Assembly: GCF_019351435.1 (NCBI RefSeq) | Contig: NZ_JAHWYN010000008.1 | Coordinates: 171,529-235,528 of the forward strand | Direction of reading: 5' to 3' | DNA: 64,000 nucleotides | Source: Flavobacterium taihuense | GTDB taxonomy: Bacteria; Bacteroidota; Bacteroidia; Flavobacteriales; Flavobacteriaceae | In this document: positions 1 to 9,989 of the stretch, in pieces | How the letters are laid out: the number at the start of each line of letters is the position of its first letter | Numbering within the stretch: the stretch's first letter is position 1 | Position numbers and translations under genes: made by a program | Notes under the pieces: generated by a model | What the model saw: the letters and a program-made list of their open reading frames with translations, nothing else | What the model was told of the DNA's origin: nothing | Database searches by the model: none

Positions 1-1520
1 AAATTAACCAGATGAATAATTTGTTTGTTCCCAACTTTTTTACCAACAACAGATACACTTGAAGCAACAGGAGGCCAACTATTCAGATTTACTTTTCCGT
101 CTCCTGAAATTAAAACAGGATTATTGAAAGTTCCCCCATCCCTTAATAAATTCTGATAACCGACCAAGAAGTCGTAATATTTTGGAAGCTTTTTATTCAA
201 CTCCCCATCCATTTGTAAATTGTTATTGGGAAAGTATTCTTTTGCCAACATATGCTCTCCTAATTCTAAATGAGAACCCCCAAAAGCAAAAATTACCGCA
301 TCAGTCAACAATACACCCGGAGTATTAAAAAAACCAGTTCCATTTGCTTTATCATAATCCATGTAGGCCGCCAAAACTGTATTGAGTTTATTATCTGAAA
401 GTGTATTATTTTCTTGAATGATTTCTGCTAAATCCTTGAAACCGTCTCGTGGTCCCCATACCTCAGTGTAAGCCACATCAACAGGCGCTCTTAAAATATT
501 CGTCTGCCCGTATTGAGCCACCGCATTAAGCATGTTCTTTTTGTTAGGGAATTTAGCTTTCAGATTTTGCAGAAAAGGAGTAAATGTTTCATTCAACGCT
601 ACAGAATTTCCGTTGTAATCATATACATTACCCCTGTTTCCCAACTGATCCAAATGCCAACCATCAAAATTCAGATTCTGGTATACCAAATTTGTTTTCT
701 CGAAAATGTAGTTTTGCCAATCCGTATTTCCGGGATTGGTCACCAAAATGTCGCTTTGCCAGGAATCCGGCAAATTATGTTTATCAATATTGGAATGATT
801 CTGATCCTTGTACAAAAGCCACTGGCTCGAAACACCGTCAACGCTGTAATCGTCCCACGCTCCATAAAGCAAATTGTAACTCATAGAAGCCATATTTATA
901 CCATGCGCTTTTTCAATATAATTTTTAACGGTACTAAAAGCCATATTCCTTCCAGCAATATCTAACCAACTTGTGGCGGGGCTGTTCCCGCTCATTTTCA
1001 AAGGTGAGTGGTGCTTGTTCCCCCAGTCATAATATTGCAGGGCGTTAATATGATATTTTTTTAGGTTATCAATTGTTGAGGAAATCTGACTGTCGCTTAT
1101 AGTCCCAAATTCAGATAAAAAGCCATATCGTGGAAATTTGGTCCAATCTGAGGATACGTCAACGGCAACCGTACCTATAATAACTTCAGCGCCGTCAACT
1201 GTTTTATACAACTCCACCAAATATCCTCTATAATCATCCGCTGGAGGAGTCCATGTCCAAGTCTTCGTCGTCAAAGGCTGCTCTGACAGAATTTTGTTCA
1301 AATATTTATATCTGATTGTACTATTTTCAGATAATTTATCTATACTGAAAGCGACAGCGTCACCGGGAGCATATTTTGCTTTATCTGCTTTAATTACTGC
1401 CTGTGTCTCCACAGAAGTTTCTTCGGGAGTGTAATTAAAATCCTTATCCTTATTATCGCAATTGACAAAAAGCAAAGCCAATAATAGGGACTTTACTATA
1501 CTTGCATTTTTTTGTTTCAT
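1..1520 (-). CDS. GH66 dextranase-type lipoprotein (3' end outside window)
   Basis: The reading frame is open from an ATG at 1520 to the window edge, giving about 506 residues. Residues 1-21 form a lipoprotein signal ending in LLFVNC, so the protein is probably anchored to the outer membrane and may be surface exposed. The (beta/alpha)8 signatures are GWHLDQLG near residue 288, where D291 would be the nucleophile, and YTEVWGP, where E353 would be the acid/base. Together these match GH66 (endo-dextranases and cycloisomaltooligosaccharide glucanotransferases). A beta-sandwich domain precedes the barrel (residues 35-125). It is the last visible gene of a susC-susD-susE/F-GH66 run with 68 bp before it. 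The inferred role is cleaving alpha-1,6-glucan at the cell surface for import by the adjacent SusCD. Family assignment is fairly sure; dextranase versus transferase is not settled because the C-terminus is missing. Confidence 0.82.
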   Translation of the reverse strand, partial: MKQKNASIVKSLLLALLFVNCDNKDKDFNYTPEETSVETQAVIKADKAKYAPGDAVAFSIDKLSENSTIRYKYLNKILSEQPLTTKTWTWTPPADDYRGYLVELYKTVDGAEVIIGTVAVDVSSDWTKFPRYGFLSEFGTISDSQISSTIDNLKKYHINALQYYDWGNKHHSPLKMSGNSPATSWLDIAGRNMAFSTVKNYIEKAHGINMASMSYNLLYGAWDDYSVDGVSSQWLLYKDQNHSNIDKHNLPDSWQSDILVTNPGNTDWQNYIFEKTNLVYQNLNFDGWHLDQLGNRGNVYDYNGNSVALNETFTPFLQNLKAKFPNKKNMLNAVAQYGQTNILRAPVDVAYTEVWGPRDGFKDLAEIIQENNTLSDNKLNTVLAAYMDYDKANGTGFFNTPGVLLTDAVIFAFGGSHLELGEHMLAKEYFPNNNLQMDGELNKKLPKYYDFLVGYQNLLRDGGTFNNPVLISGDGKVNLNSWPPVASSVSVVGKKVGNKQIIHLVN

Positions 1521-1588
1521 CTTTAACTTATATTTAAATTTTAGAATAGACCGGATCATTACTCTAATGACCCGGTCTTAAACTTTTA

Positions 1589-3061
1589 TTATTGATGCAC
1601 AATAGTCATCGACTGCGTATCTAGGTTGATCGTCATCTGATACAAACCTGCGTTGCCGGTCTGTAATTTCCATTTATTGTCCGGGCCATTACAACCATGG
1701 GTAACAATATAATTCCCATTTGATAAAGATTGATTTGCTGTAGCTGCATTGATCCAATCTCCATCACACCAATCTCCATAGAATTTTGAAATTTTAAATT
1801 CTCCGGTGGCGTTACTTTCACCCAATGGTCCGCTATATGTAAAATTACCATTAGTATATCCCATAGCAACAGGGCTTGCAATGTTCCATCCGTTTGGACC
1901 TCCATCACCAACAATGTATAAATTAACTTTTTGTATATGGATAGTGTTCGCTTGTGTATCCAACGTTATTTTATACCTACCCACATCGGATGCCGATATT
2001 TTCCATTTATTATCCACATCGCAACCTGAATTCTGAGCGACAGCCGTTGAAGACAAAGCTTGCCCATTTGTTAACGGCCTGAACCATTCTCCACACCAAT
2101 TCCCTAATGGGCCTGCAAAAATTTTGAAATCTCCCTGCACAAAATTGGCTTCATAAGTAAATACAAAAGGATTATCCTCACTCTGCGTAAATGCCTGCGG
2201 AGAATCTACCGTCCAACCACTTGGTGAAGCATCCCCAACCATCCAAATTTGTGTAAATGAAGGGCCACTTATTGCTTCAATGACAATAGTCAATTTCAAC
2301 AAATCTGCCGTGATTTTATATTGACCTCCCTGTGTAATTTGCCATTGTAAATCATCTCCACTTCCACCAATATTATGAACCATCATTGCATCGTCTGAAG
2401 CGCTTTTGGTATAAAAATCCTGACACCAGCAAGCATCCCTGTTTATCGGTAATTTAAAAGATCCAGGGCTTAGGATTCCCTGATAAACGAATTTCCCTGG
2501 AGAGGATGTGGACGGAGTGAGCGCTATTGCTTTGGTTACATCCCAACCAGCCGAAGTGGCACTGCCTATTATATACAGCTCTTTTGAAACCGGCAAATAC
2601 GGCGTGATTACGAAAGTGGTAACAGCTACTTGGGGTGCAGCTGTTGACTTTGTAACGGTAGCCTTAATCCTTGCCTCAAACTTTTGGGATGTACCCGGAG
2701 TAATGCCAAATGTGTTCAACATAATAAAGTTGAGAGTTACCGCATTAATGGAAAACGAGAAATTATTGGTTCCCATCTCATATTCTAATGGTGTTGCAAA
2801 ATTATTTCCCTCTTTATCAATCTGTAATACATAACTAATGGAAGCACTTGTCCCATAATTGGTTCCTGTTGTCCAATTAAAAGTGAGGTTCTCGTTAGGT
2901 TTGCTTTCATCTAAAACCATTTCTGGACTGGAAACAGTCAATGCCAATTCATTATTGTTATTCAAAATAGGATCGTTAAAGGAATCCTCACAGGATGTAT
3001 TCAGTAATGCTATAAACATAGCACCAAGAATAGTCAGCGTTCTTATAAAAATTTTTCTCAT
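1589..3061 (-). CDS. SusE/SusF-like surface glycan-binding lipoprotein
   Basis: This 490-residue protein has a lipoprotein signal ending LLNTSC (Cys 24), followed by a SusE-type N-terminal Ig-like domain (about residues 35-150). Three beta-sandwich repeats follow, opening with LYIIGSATSAGWD, IWMVGDASPSGWTVD and LYIVGDGGPNGWNIA. Repeated G-W-x motifs of this kind form the starch/glucan-binding modules of SusE and SusF. It is non-catalytic and is expected at the cell surface, holding the polysaccharide near SusCD and GH66. It sits 11 bp downstream of susD in the same operon. The three repeats resemble SusF more than the two-domain SusE. The ligand (dextran) is inferred from the neighbouring hydrolases only. 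Confidence 0.85.
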   Translation of the reverse strand: MRKIFIRTLTILGAMFIALLNTSCEDSFNDPILNNNNELALTVSSPEMVLDESKPNENLTFNWTTGTNYGTSASISYVLQIDKEGNNFATPLEYEMGTNNFSFSINAVTLNFIMLNTFGITPGTSQKFEARIKATVTKSTAAPQVAVTTFVITPYLPVSKELYIIGSATSAGWDVTKAIALTPSTSSPGKFVYQGILSPGSFKLPINRDACWCQDFYTKSASDDAMMVHNIGGSGDDLQWQITQGGQYKITADLLKLTIVIEAISGPSFTQIWMVGDASPSGWTVDSPQAFTQSEDNPFVFTYEANFVQGDFKIFAGPLGNWCGEWFRPLTNGQALSSTAVAQNSGCDVDNKWKISASDVGRYKITLDTQANTIHIQKVNLYIVGDGGPNGWNIASPVAMGYTNGNFTYSGPLGESNATGEFKISKFYGDWCDGDWINAATANQSLSNGNYIVTHGCNGPDNKWKLQTGNAGLYQMTINLDTQSMTIVHQ

Positions 3062-3072
3062 AATACTGTTTT

Positions 3073-4554
3073 TTAATAACCTGGGTTTTGGGTTAATTTT
3101 GGATTCTTGTCTATCTCTATTTGGGGAATTGGAAACAATAAATGTTTTTGGGTCGCATTGGTTTTTCCGATGGAATGAAGAAAATCAAGCCCGTATTGGC
3201 CTTTATTCACTCGTATAAGGTCAAACCATCTTTGCCCTTCAAAAGCAAATTCCATTCTTCGTTCACGTAAAACGGCTTTCCTAAAATCGGCTTGACTTAA
3301 GCCTACTGTCACATCAGCCAGACCTGCCCTTTTCCTAACTCGATTCAAAGGAGCTTCGGCTTGCGCTGTTTGACCCAGTTCGTTCAAAGCCTCTGCTTTC
3401 ATTAGTAAAATATCGGAAAATCGCAGTATCGGAAAATTCAAAGGGCTATTATCATAAGAAGGCGAAACACTTAGAGGTATCAAAAATTTTCTGACGTTGT
3501 AGCCGGTATAAGAATAAGAAGCACTGTACGCCTTTCCGTCAAATGAAGGAGATCCTTCATACAATACCGTCACATCTTTTCTATTGTCATTGGGTTCATA
3601 AGAATCAATAAACTCCTGCGTAGGCTGATTCCAACCGTAACCTCCTCCTACGAAATTACTTCCTCTAGGCCCCATAAAAGTACTAGACCAAGATGCCTGA
3701 TTTTCGTCGCTCCAAAAACTATAACCTCCATCACCTTCATATTGAACCTCAAAAAGAGACTCGCGAGAATTTTCTGTAGAGGGATTAAAATTATCTCCAT
3801 AATTAAGATTTAAATTAAATCCTAAACCTTCAATTTGTGTGGTTAAATCAACTACTTTTTGCCAATTATTCCCAAGCGTTAGGTATACCTCGGCTAATTC
3901 CCCCAAAGCAGCTCCTTTATTGGCTCTTCCGATATCACTTCCGCTATATTCGCTTTTATTAGGTAATAATTCAACTGCCTTTTCTAAATCGGCAATGATT
4001 TGTTGGTAAATTAAATCTTTGGAAACCCTTGCCGGAAATAAATCATCATCCGAGCTTTGGGGAGTCGTGATTAAAGGTAAGTCCCCAAAATAACGTACTA
4101 AAACAAAATAATAATGAGCTCTCAAAAAATGGGCCTCTCCCAAACTACGATTTTTTATATTTTGATCTATCACCAAATCAGGAGCCACTTTTAAAATAAT
4201 ATTGGACATCAATATTCCCGGCCATGGTCCTCTCCAAATATCCAATACTCCCGCATTATCTGTAGTGGTCACAAAGTTGGACATGTCCTGAGTTTCAATT
4301 CCGTCAGATCCTCCTCCTGCACCCACGATACTGTTACCTGCCATAATATCAGAAGTCCACATTCTAAGATTATATAATTTTGGTCTTTGCATAGGCTGAT
4401 AGGCCCCATTCACCAATGTGATCAATTCTTCTGCATTGGCTGGATAATTTGAAGTGTTTATCGTATCCAAGGGTGCTTTATCCAAGAAATCATTGGAACA
4501 TTGTGTACAAGCAAAAATTACCAGTACAAAAACTATTTTTTTTAAAAATTTCAT
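3073..4554 (-). CDS. susD: SusD/RagB family glycan-binding lipoprotein
   Basis: This 493-residue lipoprotein has a signal ending FACTQC and a SusD N-terminus (SNDFLDKAPLDTINTSNYPA). The C-terminus carries the typical RRMEFAFEGQRWFDLIR and KHLLFPIPQIEIDKNP signatures of the RagB/SusD family. SusD proteins cap the SusC channel and bind oligosaccharides for uptake. The gene lies 12 bp downstream of susC and 11 bp upstream of the SusE/F gene, so all are co-transcribed. Length and motifs are normal for the family. Dextran-derived isomaltooligosaccharides are the inferred ligand because of the GH66 and GH27 neighbours. Confidence 0.93.
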   Translation of the reverse strand: MKFLKKIVFVLVIFACTQCSNDFLDKAPLDTINTSNYPANAEELITLVNGAYQPMQRPKLYNLRMWTSDIMAGNSIVGAGGGSDGIETQDMSNFVTTTDNAGVLDIWRGPWPGILMSNIILKVAPDLVIDQNIKNRSLGEAHFLRAHYYFVLVRYFGDLPLITTPQSSDDDLFPARVSKDLIYQQIIADLEKAVELLPNKSEYSGSDIGRANKGAALGELAEVYLTLGNNWQKVVDLTTQIEGLGFNLNLNYGDNFNPSTENSRESLFEVQYEGDGGYSFWSDENQASWSSTFMGPRGSNFVGGGYGWNQPTQEFIDSYEPNDNRKDVTVLYEGSPSFDGKAYSASYSYTGYNVRKFLIPLSVSPSYDNSPLNFPILRFSDILLMKAEALNELGQTAQAEAPLNRVRKRAGLADVTVGLSQADFRKAVLRERRMEFAFEGQRWFDLIRVNKGQYGLDFLHSIGKTNATQKHLLFPIPQIEIDKNPKLTQNPGY

Positions 4555-4566
4555 GTTTTCTATTTA

Positions 4567-7500
4567 TTAAAATCCAACATTTAAACCTAGTGAGATAGTG
4601 GTTGTCAATGGATATACATTATTATCAATTCCATTAGTTGCAACCTCAGGATCAAATCCCGTGTAATCAGTGAATGTGTACAAATTCTGTCCTGACACAT
4701 ATACTTTTACATAATTAAAGATTTTCTTTCCTTGCAAATCCATTGGTATATTATAAGAAAGAGTTACATTTTTAACTCTCAAATAAGAACCATCTTCAAT
4801 ATATCTTGATGAAGCTCTGTTGTTATTGTTTGGATCCCCATAAACTGCTCTTGGCATACTGTTACTGGTACCCGGGGCAGTCCATCGATCTAAAACAGCT
4901 GCCGACTGGTTGGTGGTAATTGACATTGCCTCAGTGTAAAGGCGGTTGGCATTAAATATTTCATTACCATACACTCCTTGCAGATAAATACCTAGACTTA
5001 AACCTCCATAAGTAAAAGTGTTATTCAATGAGCCTGCAAAATCAGGATTGGGATTCCCAATAAAAGTTCGATCCGCATCAGTAATTAAACCATCATTATT
5101 TAAATCTTTGAATCGAATATCACCTGGTGAAGTACTGTTACTTGGAGAAGTTCCAGGCACTTGAACAGCATGATTTTCAATTTCAGTTTGCGTTTGAAAA
5201 ACTCCATCCTGAACAAAACCATAGAATACATTAACAGGATATCCTTCCTGAATTCTCGATACATTATAATTTAATCCAAGACTCCCCGTAATCAGAGGAA
5301 CATCTCCATTTAAATCAATTACTTTATTTTTATTGGCTGAGAAAACAAAATCAGTCGTCCATGAAAATTTTTCATTCAAAATGTTCTTGGTATTTATTAC
5401 TACCTCAACACCCTTATTTTGAATTTTACCCGCATTGATGTATGGAACATAAATATCTGAATAACCTGACGTGACCGGAACTGCTTGTGGGACTAACATA
5501 TCATTGGTATTTTTTATGTATCCATCCAGTACCACATTAATTCTATTATCAAAAAAATTCGCGTCAATACCCACATTAAATTGTTCCTGTTCTTCCCATT
5601 TCACATTAGAATTTGGTAAAACCGTTGGGATAGCAGCACTAACATAAGAACCATTAAAATTATACAGATAGGTATTATAATTGGATGAAAAAGAATAATT
5701 CCCAATTTCCTGATTTCCGGTAATTCCATAACCGAGTCTTAATTTCAAATCATTAATAACTTTTGATTTGAAAAAACCTTCGTTTGAAATTCTCCAGGCT
5801 AATGAACCCGATGGAAACGTTCCGTATTTATTTCCCTCACCAAATCTGGAAGAGCCGTCTCTACGTATTGTTGCTGTTACATAATATTTGCTTTTGTAAT
5901 CAAAATTACCTCTTGCGAAAGCAGAAAATATAGCCCATTCAGAACCACTGCCATGCAAAGTTGTTTGATCTATTCCGTTATTTAAGGTTTGTGTGCTTTC
6001 ACTTGGAAAATTTTGAATAGATCCATTGATATATTCAAATTTGTTTTCTTGGGCACTTGTTCCCACTACCCCCGTCAGATTTATTCCACTATCAAACTTT
6101 TTTTGGTATGTCAAGGTATTATCCCAAAGTAAAGTGACGGATTGGTTTGCTGATTCATACAAATAAGCGTTTTCACTTCCTTTAGTGTCCCATTGATACG
6201 ATGGTGCCCATGTTCTATTTTTCCAAAAATTAGCTTCAGCACCCAAAAGAGTTTTAAACTTTAAGTCTTTTAAAAAGGTAAGTTCTCCAAATACATTCCC
6301 TTGAAAGTTATATCCTTTAGTATCATTATCTATTATTGTGGCTTTACCGATAGGGTTATCCACATCACCGGAATAAAGAGGCTGCCCAACGGGACCAGAA
6401 AAATCACCGTCTTCTCTATAGATAGGCTGTGTAGGTAAGGATGACAAAGCATTTTGAATACTAAAATCCCCTTGCTTTTTCACATCATAATTTAATTTAA
6501 TACTACTCCCAAATTTTAGATTCTCGGAGATTTTAGTATCACTATTAAACTGTGCGATGTATCTTTTATAATTAGTGTTCAGAACGATACCTTTCTGGTC
6601 AAAAACATTAAAGGAAGTATACACTTTAGATTGATCATTTCCTGACATATAGGATAACGTATAACTATTCTGAAATCCAGCATTGAAAAATGCATTAACC
6701 CAATCTGTTCCCTTTCCTAAAGAACTTGGGTTTTGAAAATCTGGATTAGCCGTTAAACCTGCATTGGTAAGAATTTCGTTGTGAAGACTAGCAAATTGGG
6801 ACGCATCCAAAACTTTCAGCATTTCCGTTGCTTGAGATACACCGGAAGACACATCAAAAGTTACCGATGCTTTTCCTATCACCCCTCTTTTTGTGGTGAT
6901 AATAACCACACCATTAGCACCTCTGGAACCATAAATAGCTGTAGAAGAAGCATCTTTTAATACTTGCAGACTCTCTACGTCATTCATGTTGACCTGATTC
7001 AATCCACCATTTAAAGGCATTCCATCAACCACGATCAAAGGATCATTATTGCCTATAGTCCCCGTACCACGAATTCGAAATGTTGGATTGCTTCCTGGCT
7101 GACCTGAAGAAATAACTTGAACCCCAGCTGCACGCCCTTGAATAGCTTCTCCAATATTAGCTACGGGTTGTTTGGTTAAATCGGCCATTTTTACTGTGGA
7201 TATCGATCCGGTGATATCCTTCGACTTCATTTGACCATAACCTATTACCACCACAGTGTTCAAGGTTGTTGATTCTGGTGACAATTTAATCTGCAATACA
7301 TTTTTTCCTTCTGCTTTTACTTCCACAGATTTATACCCCATATAAGAAACAATAATAATAGGGTGATCATTAGACACCGAAAAAATGAAGCTACCATCGA
7401 AATCAGTCAGGATATTTACCTTGGTGTCTTTGAGAGAAACAGTCGCTCCGGGAAGTGGCTTACCATTTTCGTCCACCACCTTACCGGACAGTTTAATTTC

Positions 7501-7590
7501 TCCATTTTGTGCCATCATTAGTAATGACGAAAAAAGAAAAATTAAGGGCAATAGAACATTTTTTGTCCTACCAGATGAAATAATTTTCAT
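4567..7590 (-). CDS. susC: SusC/RagA TonB-dependent outer-membrane transporter
   Basis: This 1007-residue protein has a signal peptide, then a carboxypeptidase-D-like domain (VSGKVVDENGKPLPGATVSL, about residues 32-105). A TonB-dependent plug follows (GYGQMKSKDITGSIS and VDGMPLNGG, and YGSRGANGVVIITTKRG) and then a beta-barrel ending in an aromatic residue (LNVGF). It imports oligosaccharides with SusD. It is the first gene of the four-gene catabolic operon and follows the SusR-like regulator gene after 219 bp. An operator-like block, shared with 13785-13834, lies about 70-120 bp upstream of the ATG and is probably where the regulator acts. Confidence 0.95.
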   Translation of the reverse strand: MKIISSGRTKNVLLPLIFLFSSLLMMAQNGEIKLSGKVVDENGKPLPGATVSLKDTKVNILTDFDGSFIFSVSNDHPIIIVSYMGYKSVEVKAEGKNVLQIKLSPESTTLNTVVVIGYGQMKSKDITGSISTVKMADLTKQPVANIGEAIQGRAAGVQVISSGQPGSNPTFRIRGTGTIGNNDPLIVVDGMPLNGGLNQVNMNDVESLQVLKDASSTAIYGSRGANGVVIITTKRGVIGKASVTFDVSSGVSQATEMLKVLDASQFASLHNEILTNAGLTANPDFQNPSSLGKGTDWVNAFFNAGFQNSYTLSYMSGNDQSKVYTSFNVFDQKGIVLNTNYKRYIAQFNSDTKISENLKFGSSIKLNYDVKKQGDFSIQNALSSLPTQPIYREDGDFSGPVGQPLYSGDVDNPIGKATIIDNDTKGYNFQGNVFGELTFLKDLKFKTLLGAEANFWKNRTWAPSYQWDTKGSENAYLYESANQSVTLLWDNTLTYQKKFDSGINLTGVVGTSAQENKFEYINGSIQNFPSESTQTLNNGIDQTTLHGSGSEWAIFSAFARGNFDYKSKYYVTATIRRDGSSRFGEGNKYGTFPSGSLAWRISNEGFFKSKVINDLKLRLGYGITGNQEIGNYSFSSNYNTYLYNFNGSYVSAAIPTVLPNSNVKWEEQEQFNVGIDANFFDNRINVVLDGYIKNTNDMLVPQAVPVTSGYSDIYVPYINAGKIQNKGVEVVINTKNILNEKFSWTTDFVFSANKNKVIDLNGDVPLITGSLGLNYNVSRIQEGYPVNVFYGFVQDGVFQTQTEIENHAVQVPGTSPSNSTSPGDIRFKDLNNDGLITDADRTFIGNPNPDFAGSLNNTFTYGGLSLGIYLQGVYGNEIFNANRLYTEAMSITTNQSAAVLDRWTAPGTSNSMPRAVYGDPNNNNRASSRYIEDGSYLRVKNVTLSYNIPMDLQGKKIFNYVKVYVSGQNLYTFTDYTGFDPEVATNGIDNNVYPLTTTISLGLNVGF

Positions 7591-7655
7591 AATACATTAA
7601 TTTTTTGGTTAGTTAAAATAGCATTTGATTGTGTTAATACAGAACACATTCAGTA

Positions 7656-7714
7656 CAAAAATGCATAAATAACCTAGTGGGAATACCACTCAAAAAAAAC
7701 GTATAGAAAAATAT
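7656..7714 (-). promoter_or_regulatory. susC operator/promoter block (putative SusR-type site)
   Basis: Three blocks are shared, with identical spacing, with a second site at 13785-13834: TGCATAAATAAC (7662-7673), GAATACC (7681-7687) and ATAGAAAAA (7703-7711). The core forms an inverted repeat, AGTGG-GAATA-CCACT (7677-7691). A weak -7-like box (CATTTTTG on the minus strand, 7663-7656) is present and no -33 TTG sits at the usual distance, which suits an activator-dependent promoter. That the neighbouring SusR-like protein binds here is inference. Confidence 0.6.
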
Positions 7715-7809
7715 AGATTATTTACATTGAAAAAAATAAACAATGTATTGATTTATAGTTTTTTACAATTTTAAAACATGTAAATATCATATAGAAAAAA
7801 GAACATTTT

Positions 7810-9498
7810 TTATAACTTTAATGTAGTGTTTTTGATTAATTTTTGATCAAAATCGTCCTTATTTATTACCGAATTGTTACGGATTTTGGTTTTATATGCA
7901 TAAATTGAATTTATGGAATACCCTAAAATCTGAGCTATAATTTCATTATGCGTAATTCCAAGTCGAATTAAGGCATAAATTCTTAGCTCTTTTGTCAAAA
8001 ACTGTTCCTTACTTAATTTAATTTTGTGCTCTTCTTTCATTAAGTAGTTAAATTCTTCAATAAAATTTGGAAAAAGATTTATAAATGCCGTATCAAAATT
8101 TTCTAAAAGTTTTTCTTTTTCCTTTTTTAAATTATAATTGGAAATACTACGTTTTACTTTTTCATAGTTTTCCTCGTCAACATGGTTCTTCACACTAGTC
8201 ATAAAAGAATTAAACTTCTCAAAAATTCCGTCATATTGTGTAAAAAATAGCCCCAAATATTCTTCCTTAATTTTATTGGCCTCCAAAAGCTGTTTATTTA
8301 CTTGTTTTATCTCAAAATTTTTAGATTTAATTTTTTCATTCACATTTCTTAATTGCATATTGGTACTTTCGAGATTTTGATGTGCAACGGCAATAATTTT
8401 CTTTGCTCTGTTTAGTTTTCGATTTTGTCTGTAGATAATAAAAACCAAACAAATGGCAAAAACTAAAAAAATGCTCACAACAATATATTGCCAATAAATT
8501 CGTTGCTTTTCCTTTTCAACAATCAGAAGAATCTGCTCTTCAATAAGTGGCAAAATAGCGCCCACTTGTATTTTACGCTGTTGCGCTCCATAAAAAATAG
8601 CATCTTCGTTGGCTTTTTTAATAAGTAGAGATGCATTTTGAAGATCACCTTTTTTAAATAGCAGTTCAGAAAGCTTAATAATCGCCAAAGATTCTTTAGT
8701 TGCAGTTTCAATATCAAAAATTACCGCTTTCTTAAAATGAAAAATAGCTTTATCATCTTTTCCCTGTTTCTTATACAAATCACCCAACATATAATGAACC
8801 AAGGCTTGGTCGTGGGGTATATTCTTTTTCTTTAAAAGTATAGTGAATTCATCAACGGCTTCTTCTAGCTGATTATTCATAGATTTGTTAAATGCTTTTA
8901 AAAAGTAATGAAAAAAATAACCCTTTTCTGTTAAAGAAAGTGCTTTTTCCCTATACTTACGTGCCAGTTCGACATAGTCTTTATAAAAATAAGGCGTATT
9001 ACTGTATTCTGCCATATCTCCATAACAGCGTCCTAACACACCATAATAAAGACTCCCATAAGTAGAATCAGTTTCATTAATGCTCAAAGGCTCTAAAAAA
9101 TCCAAGGCTTCTTTGTACATTCCTGATGAAACACAAATATCAGCCAAATTCATATTGGCATCAGCTATCAGTGATTTATCATTTATTTTAAGTGCCAAAT
9201 TTTTAGATAGAATACCATAGTAAAAAGCCGAATCTCGTTTAAAAAATTTAAATTGATAAAACATTTGTTCATTCAAACGATATCGAGCCAACAGGTTATC
9301 TTTTTCTGTTTTCTTTAAAAGACTTCTAACACTATCAATCTCAAATATTCTTCTCCGATCAAATTTTGAAGAATTCTTTATGATTTGATCCAGATCTTTA
9401 AAAGTATTTTTGGTTTGACTTATTCCTATTGTAGAGGTAAGAAAGCAAACAATAATTATTTTTTTTAATAGGTACAACTCTCTCATAGTTTTATTCAA
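7810..9498 (-). CDS. SusR-like membrane transcriptional regulator (TPR, DUF6377 type)
   Basis: This 562-residue protein begins with a signal or membrane segment (about residues 9-27) and TPR-like helical repeats (about 60-320) containing YKKQGKDDKAIFHFKKA. A membrane helix follows (YWQYIVVSIFLVFAICLVFI, about 335-355), then a coiled coil. The C-terminus carries a LuxR-like helix-turn-helix (LTKELRIYALIRLGITHNEI followed by AQILGYSINSIYAYKTKIR). This layout matches SusR-type regulators of Bacteroides, which sense oligosaccharides in the periplasm and activate sus genes directly. It lies upstream of and in the same direction as susC. A decayed homologue of its C-terminus is found at 13925-14140. 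The product is inferred to activate susC and perhaps the GH27 gene. Confidence 0.85.
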   Translation of the reverse strand: MNKTMRELYLLKKIIIVCFLTSTIGISQTKNTFKDLDQIIKNSSKFDRRRIFEIDSVRSLLKKTEKDNLLARYRLNEQMFYQFKFFKRDSAFYYGILSKNLALKINDKSLIADANMNLADICVSSGMYKEALDFLEPLSINETDSTYGSLYYGVLGRCYGDMAEYSNTPYFYKDYVELARKYREKALSLTEKGYFFHYFLKAFNKSMNNQLEEAVDEFTILLKKKNIPHDQALVHYMLGDLYKKQGKDDKAIFHFKKAVIFDIETATKESLAIIKLSELLFKKGDLQNASLLIKKANEDAIFYGAQQRKIQVGAILPLIEEQILLIVEKEKQRIYWQYIVVSIFLVFAICLVFIIYRQNRKLNRAKKIIAVAHQNLESTNMQLRNVNEKIKSKNFEIKQVNKQLLEANKIKEEYLGLFFTQYDGIFEKFNSFMTSVKNHVDEENYEKVKRSISNYNLKKEKEKLLENFDTAFINLFPNFIEEFNYLMKEEHKIKLSKEQFLTKELRIYALIRLGITHNEIIAQILGYSINSIYAYKTKIRNNSVINKDDFDQKLIKNTTLKL

Positions 9499-9989
9499 TG
9501 TAAAGGATAAATTAAATGTGAAATCTATATATGCAAACTTTCCAAATAAAAATACAGTTGCATTAAAATAATTTTTCCTTTTAAATTCTAGAGCTTTATA
9601 TTTATTAAACCAAAATTGGGATTATGACAATTTTAGTAGGAAAAAATAAAAGGAAAAAATTAAGTTCATTATATTTTAAAAAAAAAATCATAATAGACTC
9701 TTTTAATATGTAATTAAAATATATAATTTTAGAATTTTAATTAGACAAAAAAATATTAGTGATTAATAGCTAGACCAACCCAAAATATTAATATATGTAT
9801 TGCAAATAACTAATTATTAAAAAATATTCAATATAATATTCAAAGATATATAGTCTAAAAATTATTTTAGAGTTTAGAAGTCATAAGTTTGTCCTGACCT
9901 GAAAAAAAAACCTGTCTGCATTTGAGGTCAATCATCAAATACAGGCAGGTAAATTAGTTATGATTTAGATTTTTATTCTAACTCATTTT
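9499..9989. other. AT-rich intergenic region upstream of the regulator gene
   Basis: Nothing coding is visible. The stretch is very AT-rich with runs of A and T, and it holds the promoter of the minus-strand SusR-like gene (not resolvable to a clear TAnnTTTG box) and the GH27 terminator at 9901-9950. Confidence 0.6.
9901..9950 (-). terminator. Rho-independent terminator of the GH27 gene
   Basis: Arms ACCTGTCTGCATTTGA (9910-9925) and TCAAATACAGGCAGGT (9935-9950) pair over 16 bp with two G-U wobbles. The hairpin is followed on the minus strand by nine T residues (9910-9902). It lies 40 bp past the stop of the GH27 gene and separates it from the regulator. Confidence 0.9.

Noticed and set aside
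513..965. Plus-strand ORFs of 150 and 100 residues
   Set aside because: They lie opposite the GH66 coding sequence, which shows a continuous frame with family motifs; these are shadows.
9499..9989. Search for a SusR-type operator upstream of the regulator itself
   Set aside because: No GAATACC core with the flanking blocks was found, so autoregulation by the same site is not supported.
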